Positions 59,199 to 64,000 of a DNA stretch of 64,000 nt are shown one piece after another. The position numbers were made by a program, and so were the translations under genes. The stretch covers positions 310,001 through 374,000 of the forward strand of contig NZ_NSGE01000003.1 in assembly GCF_002294985.1 (NCBI RefSeq), in the 5' to 3' direction. The notes below the pieces were generated by a model. That model was given only the letters and a program-made list of their open reading frames with translations. It was not told the origin of the DNA and searched no databases. Position 1 is the first letter of the stretch. Each line of letters begins with the position of its first letter. This DNA is from Mesorhizobium sp. WSM3862 (GTDB taxonomy: Bacteria > Pseudomonadota > Alphaproteobacteria > Rhizobiales > Rhizobiaceae).

Positions 59199-60146
59199 AT
59201 GGCCGAAAACACGACAGCTGATCCTTCCACGCCTGCCCAGCTTCGCCTCGCGGGCGGAGCGCAGGGGTTCAATTGGCTTCCGGTCTTCCTTGCAGACGAG
59301 TTGGGATTATTCGGCAAGCACGGCATTGCCATCGAATACAAGCGCTTCGGCAGCGTCGACAAGGCAACAGGAGCTGTCCTTGAGGGTGAGGCCGACCTTG
59401 CGATTACGCCGCCAGAAGGAGCAGTCGCGGACTTCGTGAACGGTGGAGAACTGCGCATTGTTGCGGCCAATGCAGTGCGGCTGCCGATGTCTCTCGTGGC
59501 GCGGCCAGAAATCGCCAGTCTGGCGGACCTTCGAGGAAAGAGGATCGGCACGTCCTCGCTCACCGAGGGTACTGCGATTTACACGCAGATTGTGCTGGCT
59601 TCCCAAGGACTGCACTACCCCGCCGACTACGAATTCGTGCTTGCGGGTATTCATACCAAACGGTGGGAGGCGCTGCAGGCCGGGCAAGTCGACTGTGCTC
59701 CCCAGCCCGCGCCGTGGAACTTCCTAGCCGAGGACCAAGGCTACAATCTGATCGGCGAGGTCAATGAATTCATACCCGAGATCCTCTTCACCGCGGTCAT
59801 CGGCCGATCATCGTGGCTGCAAGCCAATCGAGATGTGGTCATACACTTCATCAACGCCCTGATTGAGGCCCATGCGATCACCAATGAACCGGCACGGCAG
59901 GACATAACATTGCCGATCTTCCAACGCATCACCACGCCGGAAAGCTCCACCCTGGCCAATCGTGGTCTAGAATACATGCGTGACATGGGCATGTGGCCGG
60001 ACAAGCTGGCCGTGCCGGCAAACGCGTTGCGCACGACCATCGACCTGATGATCCGCGCGCATTTGCTCGATGAGGCCCTTCGGAGCCAAGCGCTGCACGC
60101 CTTCGATGCTTCTTATCTCGACGCCGCCTGCGTCACTGTCGGCTGA
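59199..60146 (+). CDS. ABC-type solute-binding-like protein (NMT1/ThiY-like fold), no signal peptide
   Basis: 315 residues. GWxPVF-type start region NWLPVFLADELGLFGKHGI, the GEADLAITPPEGAVADF loop and ADLRGKRIGTSSLTEGTAIYT are typical of the NMT1/THI5-like solute-binding family. Unlike most members it has no signal peptide or lipobox; the chain begins MAENTTADPSTPAQLRLAG. It is preceded by GGGAGGAG. No permease or ATPase gene follows in the window. It could sense or hand over an aromatic or carboxylic compound in the cytosol, or the transporter may lie elsewhere. Confidence 0.78.
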   Translation: MAENTTADPSTPAQLRLAGGAQGFNWLPVFLADELGLFGKHGIAIEYKRFGSVDKATGAVLEGEADLAITPPEGAVADFVNGGELRIVAANAVRLPMSLVARPEIASLADLRGKRIGTSSLTEGTAIYTQIVLASQGLHYPADYEFVLAGIHTKRWEALQAGQVDCAPQPAPWNFLAEDQGYNLIGEVNEFIPEILFTAVIGRSSWLQANRDVVIHFINALIEAHAITNEPARQDITLPIFQRITTPESSTLANRGLEYMRDMGMWPDKLAVPANALRTTIDLMIRAHLLDEALRSQALHAFDASYLDAACVTVG

Positions 60147-60235
60147 ACCCATCTGCCGTGCACCAAAGCAATCTCGCAGCTGACCCCTCACCTTCGCTTG
60201 CCCTTGGAGGTCGACGACCCTAAGTTGCTTGCTCA

Positions 60236-60250
60236 GATACGCTAGGTATC
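60236..60250. promoter_or_regulatory. GATAC-N5-GTATC palindrome upstream of the TetR gene
   Basis: GATAC GCTAG GTATC is a perfect 5-base-arm palindrome, 26 bases before the TetR start. Similar palindromes lie at 59148-59162 and 63887-63902. This fits autoregulation by the TetR protein. Binding is inferred. Confidence 0.5.
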
Positions 60251-60276
60251 CCGATACGTTCATTGGATGATCAAAG

Positions 60277-60912
60277 ATGGCGCGACTGACCCGTGAACAA
60301 AGCCAAGCCTTGACGCGCGAAAAGCTTTTGGCTTCGGCTAGCGAGATGGTGGCCCGAGACGGCTATTCCGGCGCATCGATCGAGCGGATCGCAGAGGAGG
60401 CCGGCTTCTCGAAGGGGGCCTTCTACTCCAACTTCACGAACAAGGAAGACATTTTCCTGCAACTGCTGGAGCGCAACGCCGGCGGAGATGTGGTCGAACT
60501 GACCGAAAGGCTTCGCAGCGTTGACGAGCCGAAGGATGTCATCGAATCCATTTGCGAATGGGCCAACCAACGCGCCAAGGACAAGCGCTGGGGAACGCTG
60601 GCCATCGACCTGCTGCGCATCGCGCGCCGCGACAACACGCTGGAGGATCGGCACCTGCGCCTGTTCAGGGACCAGTGGGAAGGGCTGGGCAGGCTGTTGT
60701 CGGAGAAGCTGTTTCCGTATGGGGATGCGGAACCCCGGCCACTCTATGTCGGCGGTATCGTCCTCGAACTCGTCTATGGCGGCATGTCGAGTTTTATGGA
60801 CGACAGGGCGCCCGGCGAAATGGTGCGGGTCGCGCTGACGTCGATGCACGAGGCTCATCTTTTTAGGCATAAGAACGGAAAGGCCGTGCGCAAGCGGACT
60901 GCAGCGTCCTGA
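60277..60912 (+). CDS. TetR-family transcriptional regulator
   Basis: 211 residues. The N-terminal helix-turn-helix (about 14-60) reads REKLLASASEMVARDGYSGA, then SIERIAEEAGFSKGAFYSNF, the classic TetR recognition helix. The C-terminal ligand-binding part has no recognised subfamily. It lies between the solute-binding-like gene and the lig-like genes, and three similar palindromes around it suggest that it controls the whole cluster. Confidence 0.92.
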   Translation: MARLTREQSQALTREKLLASASEMVARDGYSGASIERIAEEAGFSKGAFYSNFTNKEDIFLQLLERNAGGDVVELTERLRSVDEPKDVIESICEWANQRAKDKRWGTLAIDLLRIARRDNTLEDRHLRLFRDQWEGLGRLLSEKLFPYGDAEPRPLYVGGIVLELVYGGMSSFMDDRAPGEMVRVALTSMHEAHLFRHKNGKAVRKRTAAS

Positions 60913-60973
60913 CGCGAACCATGCCACGCCACGTTGGAAGGCCGACCGATTCTCCTTCGTGGACGTCGGGTGC

Positions 60974-61645
60974 CTATTCGTAGACAAGTCCCTTCAAGCG
61001 CAGCCGTTCGCGCATTGAGTTGACGTCCAGGCTGAGCTTGCCTGCAGCGTAGAGGCGACGTTTGTCTTCCTCGGCCGCCTCCCGCTCTCGTGCCCTTCTC
61101 GCAACCAACTCGGCATTGGCACGGGGCACCACGCAGACGCCATCATCATCGGCGACGATCACGTCGCCAGGGCAGATGCGGGCACCGGCGCAGATGATCG
61201 GAACCTGGCAATCGCACAGCGTCTCCTTTACCGTTCCCTGAGCGAAGATCGCCTTCGACCAGACCGGGAACTTCATCGCTCGCAAAGCAGCCACATCGCG
61301 CACGCCGGCATCGATCACGAGGCCTCGGATGCCGAGCGCCACCGCCGATTCAGCCAGAAGGTCGCCGAAAAATCCGTCTTCGCATGGAGAGATCGGAGTC
61401 ACGACGAGCACATCGCCCGGCCGCGCCTGCTCCAATGCAACATGAATGGTCCAGTTGTCGCCCGGCGTCACCTCGCAGGTAAGCGCATTGCCGCCGATCC
61501 TGGCGCCGTCATAGATGGGACGCAGCCGCGAGGCCAGCAGCCCCTTGCGTCCCTGGGCCTCGTGAACGGTTGCCACCCCCATCGCGCCCAGTGCGTCGCA
61601 CACTTCGATCGGCGTACGTTCGGTGTGTGTCACGACTTTTGCCAT
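60974..61645 (-). CDS. 4-carboxy-4-hydroxy-2-oxoadipate aldolase-like (LigK/RraA fold)
   Basis: 223 residues. The RraA-like fold shows [69 protein letters not shown] and the DGVCVVP metal/phosphate segment. Length and the [11 protein letters not shown] motif fit the class II CHA/HMG aldolases of the protocatechuate 4,5-cleavage and gallate pathways, which split CHA into pyruvate and oxaloacetate. It lies 35 bases after the LigJ-like gene, which makes its substrate. RraA itself is shorter and lies in other contexts. Confidence 0.82.
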   Translation of the reverse strand: MAKVVTHTERTPIEVCDALGAMGVATVHEAQGRKGLLASRLRPIYDGARIGGNALTCEVTPGDNWTIHVALEQARPGDVLVVTPISPCEDGFFGDLLAESAVALGIRGLVIDAGVRDVAALRAMKFPVWSKAIFAQGTVKETLCDCQVPIICAGARICPGDVIVADDDGVCVVPRANAELVARRAREREAAEEDKRRLYAAGKLSLDVNSMRERLRLKGLVYE

Positions 61646-61680
61646 TGATATCTCTAGAGATTCGTGCTGACCGGACCTCG

Positions 61681-62703
61681 CTAGCGACCCTGTCGCTTGA
61701 GCCTCTCGTCCAGCCGCGGGTAGACTTTGCGCGCATTGCCCTCGAACACCGCCGCGCGGTCGGCTTCGTCGAGGCCCAAAGCATCGATGTAACGGCGCGT
61801 GTCGTCGAAGTTGAAGCCGGTCAGCGGGTCAACCGCCTTGACCGCGCCCAGCAGTTCCGAGCCGAAGAGGATGTTGTCCGGACCGATCACGCGAAACAGC
61901 GTGTCGATCCCCGCCTGGTGGTAGACGCAGGTGTCGAAATAGACGTTGCGCATCAGGTGCGTGGCGAGATCCGGCTTTTCCATCATGATTGCCAGCCCGC
62001 GATATCGGCCCCAGTGATAGGGAGCGGCGCCGCCGCCGTGGGGAATGATTATCTTGAGGTCTGGGAAATCGCGAAACAGGTCGCCCTGGATCAGCTGCAT
62101 GAACACGGTAGTGTCGGCATTGATGTAGTGCGCTCCGGTGGTGTGCAGGCAGGCCGAGCACGCGCCCGAGACATGGATCATGGCCGGCACCTGGAGCTCG
62201 ACCATCTTCTCGAAGAGCGGATACCAGTAGCGGTCATAGATTGGCGGCGCGGACCACAAGCCGCCGGACGGATCGGGGTTGAGATTGCAGCCGACGAAGC
62301 CGAGCTCGTCCACACAGCGCTCGAGTTCAGCCAGCACAGGAGCGAGGTCACCGCTCATCGACTGCGGCAGCTGGCAGACACCGGCAAAGTTCAGCGGGAA
62401 CAGGTCCACGATGCGCGCAATGAGATCATTGGAGACACGGGACCATTCGGCATTCAGCGCAGCGCTGCCGACATGATGGCCCATGCCCGAGGCCCGGGGC
62501 GACAAAATTGTCAGGTCCGAGCCGCGCTCCCGCTGAAGACGAAGCTGGTTGTCTTCGACGGTCGCGCGAAGCGTCTCGTCGCTTATGCCGGGATAGACCG
62601 GACCTGCGTCGCGCTGGCCCTCGGCAAACGCCACCTGGGCCGTGCGATAGGCATGATGCGCCGGGGGCTCGGTGGTGTAGTGACCGTGGCAGTCGATTAT
62701 CAT
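61681..62703 (-). CDS. 4-oxalomesaconate hydratase-like amidohydrolase (LigJ-like)
   Basis: 340-residue amidohydrolase-superfamily protein. [16 protein letters not shown] holds the HxH metal motif; then [54 protein letters not shown] and [14 protein letters not shown] with further metal ligands. These segments follow LigJ, the zinc hydratase of the protocatechuate 4,5-cleavage pathway, closely. It should turn 4-oxalomesaconate into CHA. ATG 62703 is the family start. It is 19 bases after the alcohol dehydrogenase gene and 35 before the LigK-like gene, in one operon. Confidence 0.87.
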   Translation of the reverse strand: MIIDCHGHYTTEPPAHHAYRTAQVAFAEGQRDAGPVYPGISDETLRATVEDNQLRLQRERGSDLTILSPRASGMGHHVGSAALNAEWSRVSNDLIARIVDLFPLNFAGVCQLPQSMSGDLAPVLAELERCVDELGFVGCNLNPDPSGGLWSAPPIYDRYWYPLFEKMVELQVPAMIHVSGACSACLHTTGAHYINADTTVFMQLIQGDLFRDFPDLKIIIPHGGGAAPYHWGRYRGLAIMMEKPDLATHLMRNVYFDTCVYHQAGIDTLFRVIGPDNILFGSELLGAVKAVDPLTGFNFDDTRRYIDALGLDEADRAAVFEGNARKVYPRLDERLKRQGR

Positions 62704-62722
62704 GGCATTCTCCAACCGCAGC

Positions 62723-63829
62723 TCAGGGCTCCAGCACGTAGTTGGTGAAGCCACCGTCGCCCGAGGCTACGCCGTTGATCGCCTCATTGATCTGGTCCAG
62801 CGGATAGGTGCGGGCTTCCAGCACGGACAGGTCGACCGCCCCGGACCGGACCAGCTCGGCTATCTCGATACCCTCCGCGGTGCTGAGCCAGGCCGAACCG
62901 GTGAGCACCATCGAATTGTCCATCCACCATTTGGTGTTGAACAGCATGTCGGCGCCCGTACCGCCGATGTTCACGATGGTGCCGCCACGTTTGACGCCCA
63001 TCATCGCGTCCCTCATGGCGTTGACGTCGGCCACCGCGCCAAGGCTGTCGAGCATGAAATCCGCGCCGGAGTGGTGCTTGGAGCGCACCCAGTCCGCGAC
63101 CTTGCCGTCCAGGCTGGAAAAAATCTCGATCCGGTTCGGTGCGAGGCGCTTCAGCTTTTCCAGCAATGGCTTGCCGCGCGCGACCGCATAGATGGTGGAA
63201 ATCCCCATGGCGAGCGCGAACATGGTGGCGCCGACACCCAGCGTTCCGGTCGCGCCGTTGATGATCAGCGACTTGCCCGCAAGGTTGCCCAGCTTTCTGA
63301 GCGCCGAATAGGACGTACCGAGATAGCCCATGCGGGCAGCCTGCGGAAACGTCATATTGTCGGGTATCTTGACGATGGCGCTCTGGGGCGCGCGCATGAA
63401 TTGAGCGAAGCCGCCGCCGGGATAGCGCTTGTAGATTTCCAGGCTGTTGCGATTGAACCCGAAATATCCGGCGAAGGTGAAGTAGTCGCACTTCATCTGG
63501 TTGCCGCTGGCGCAGGCGTGGCAGGCACCGCACGAACGCAACGGATTGACGTAGACACGGTCTCCGGGCTTCAAGGCAACGACCTGCTCGCCCACTTCGT
63601 GCACGATGCCGGCGGGGTCAAGGCCAAACGTCGCGGGCTTGGGAGGCAGCGGCTGGTGAGGATACCAGTTCTCCCAGTTGTTCAGCACGTTGGCGAGGTT
63701 CGGGACCATACCGCAGGCTTTGACCTCGACCACGACATCCGTTCCGGACGCTCGAGGCTTGGCGATCTCCTCGATCCGCATTGGTTCGTTTACCGCATGC
63801 AACCGTGCGGCGCGCATCATCACTGTCAC
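62723..63829 (-). CDS. Zinc-dependent alcohol dehydrogenase (MDR family)
   Basis: 368 residues. The structural-zinc lobe has four Cys (CGACHACASGNQMKC), and the catalytic-zinc Cys is near KACGMVPN. The Rossmann part has GATGTLGVGATMFALAMG. It should oxidise an alcohol with NAD(P). Start GTG 63829 is chosen because GAGGAGGAACATC precedes it; the reading frame stays open to the window edge but that stretch overlaps the regulatory block. First gene of the ADH-ligJ-ligK operon. The substrate is unknown; a 2-hydroxy or aromatic alcohol linked to the pathway is possible. Confidence 0.87.
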   Translation of the reverse strand: MTVMMRAARLHAVNEPMRIEEIAKPRASGTDVVVEVKACGMVPNLANVLNNWENWYPHQPLPPKPATFGLDPAGIVHEVGEQVVALKPGDRVYVNPLRSCGACHACASGNQMKCDYFTFAGYFGFNRNSLEIYKRYPGGGFAQFMRAPQSAIVKIPDNMTFPQAARMGYLGTSYSALRKLGNLAGKSLIINGATGTLGVGATMFALAMGISTIYAVARGKPLLEKLKRLAPNRIEIFSSLDGKVADWVRSKHHSGADFMLDSLGAVADVNAMRDAMMGVKRGGTIVNIGGTGADMLFNTKWWMDNSMVLTGSAWLSTAEGIEIAELVRSGAVDLSVLEARTYPLDQINEAINGVASGDGGFTNYVLEP

Positions 63830-63864
63830 GATGTTCCTCCTCAAATACCGCCAACCGGATCGAG

Positions 63865-63903
63865 TTGACATTCCGATTGGACTGTGGATACCGTATAGTA
63901 TCT
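63865..63903. promoter_or_regulatory. Regulatory block upstream of the ADH-lig operon
   Basis: Near-copy of 59126-59163: TTGACAT, CCGATTGGA, ATACC and TATAGTAT are shared in the same order and strand. Its palindrome is GATAC-N6-GTATC (63887-63902), about 60 bases upstream of the alcohol dehydrogenase. The remaining bases to 64000 hold no gene that I can support; a plus-strand gene may begin beyond the edge. Confidence 0.55.
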
Positions 63904-64000
63904 GGATTGGGTGACGCAAGACCCGATTTGCGGTGCCGGTACCAACCATCGCTGCTGCCCTCGGGCCTACGCTCGATTTCGCAGGGTGGCTGGCGGCCAA

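Noticed and set aside
63830..64000. N-terminal extension of the alcohol dehydrogenase to the window edge
   Set aside because: The frame is open but lies over the regulatory block, and GTG 63829 has a strong GGAGG site and the family start sequence.

Overview
The window is high-GC chromosomal DNA with short intergenic gaps, many 4-base start/stop overlaps and frequent GTG/TTG starts. Gene content points to an alphaproteobacterium of the Rhizobiales, most like Mesorhizobium or a close relative: a glg operon, an Frc-type fructose transporter, a CysN-CysC fusion, rhizobial-type O-antigen genes, BioY and PpdK. This assignment rests on family recognition, not on a database search.

Layout. (1) 119-2382 (+): two Tad-pilus-like proteins (TadE-like, TadG-like). 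(2) 2389-15465 (-): a glycogen/alpha-glucan operon read glgP-glgB-glgC-glgA-pgm-glgX-alpha-glucosidase, with a pair of inverted palindromic repeats between pgm and glgX. (3) 15615-21468: a fructose-type ABC transporter (frcB-frcC-frcA, -) divergent from a ROK regulator, a RbsD/FucU mutarotase and a PfkB sugar kinase (+); the shared promoter region carries a strong inverted repeat. (4) 21722-26527: a WbpE-like sugar aminotransferase (+), then cysD-cysNC-cysQ (-), which make PAPS and remove PAP. (5) 26967-32765: an O-antigen ligase/polymerase-type membrane protein, a short SDR, a monotopic sugar-phosphate transferase, a family 2 glycosyltransferase and a PglF/WbpM-type 4,6-dehydratase, which together resemble a UDP-QuiNAc (or related sugar) initiation module. 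(6) 33020-47648: a methyltransferase (+) facing a nine-gene minus-strand operon rfbA-rfbC-rfbB-rfbD-wzm-wzt-(1645-aa multidomain protein)-(760-aa dual glycosyltransferase)-epimerase. The part from about 32.8 to 44.3 kb is visibly richer in A+T than its flanks and looks like a replaceable serotype cassette. (7) 47859-58594: housekeeping and mixed genes (bioY, a beta-lactamase-fold hydrolase, a DUF1499 membrane protein, an acyl-CoA ligase, small unknowns, a NodB-fold deacetylase, a GT9 heptosyltransferase-like protein, ppdK, a VOC protein). (8) 58766-58840: tRNA-Gln(TTG). (9) 59199-63829: a catabolic cluster with a solute-binding-like protein, a TetR regulator, LigK-like aldolase, LigJ-like hydratase and a zinc alcohol dehydrogenase, linked by three similar palindromes.

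How the genes work together. Blocks 5 and 6 make, elongate and export a surface polysaccharide: dTDP-L-rhamnose synthesis, Wzm/Wzt export, several glycosyltransferases and a ligase. The most unusual gene is the 1645-aa protein at 37051-41988. It appears to join a PAPS-dependent sulfotransferase domain, a coiled coil, paired repeats, a divergent WbsX-like domain, a GT2 domain and a GT4 domain in one chain. With PAPS-making genes 10 kb away, the locus could build a sulfated O-antigen or capsule. That link is inferred.
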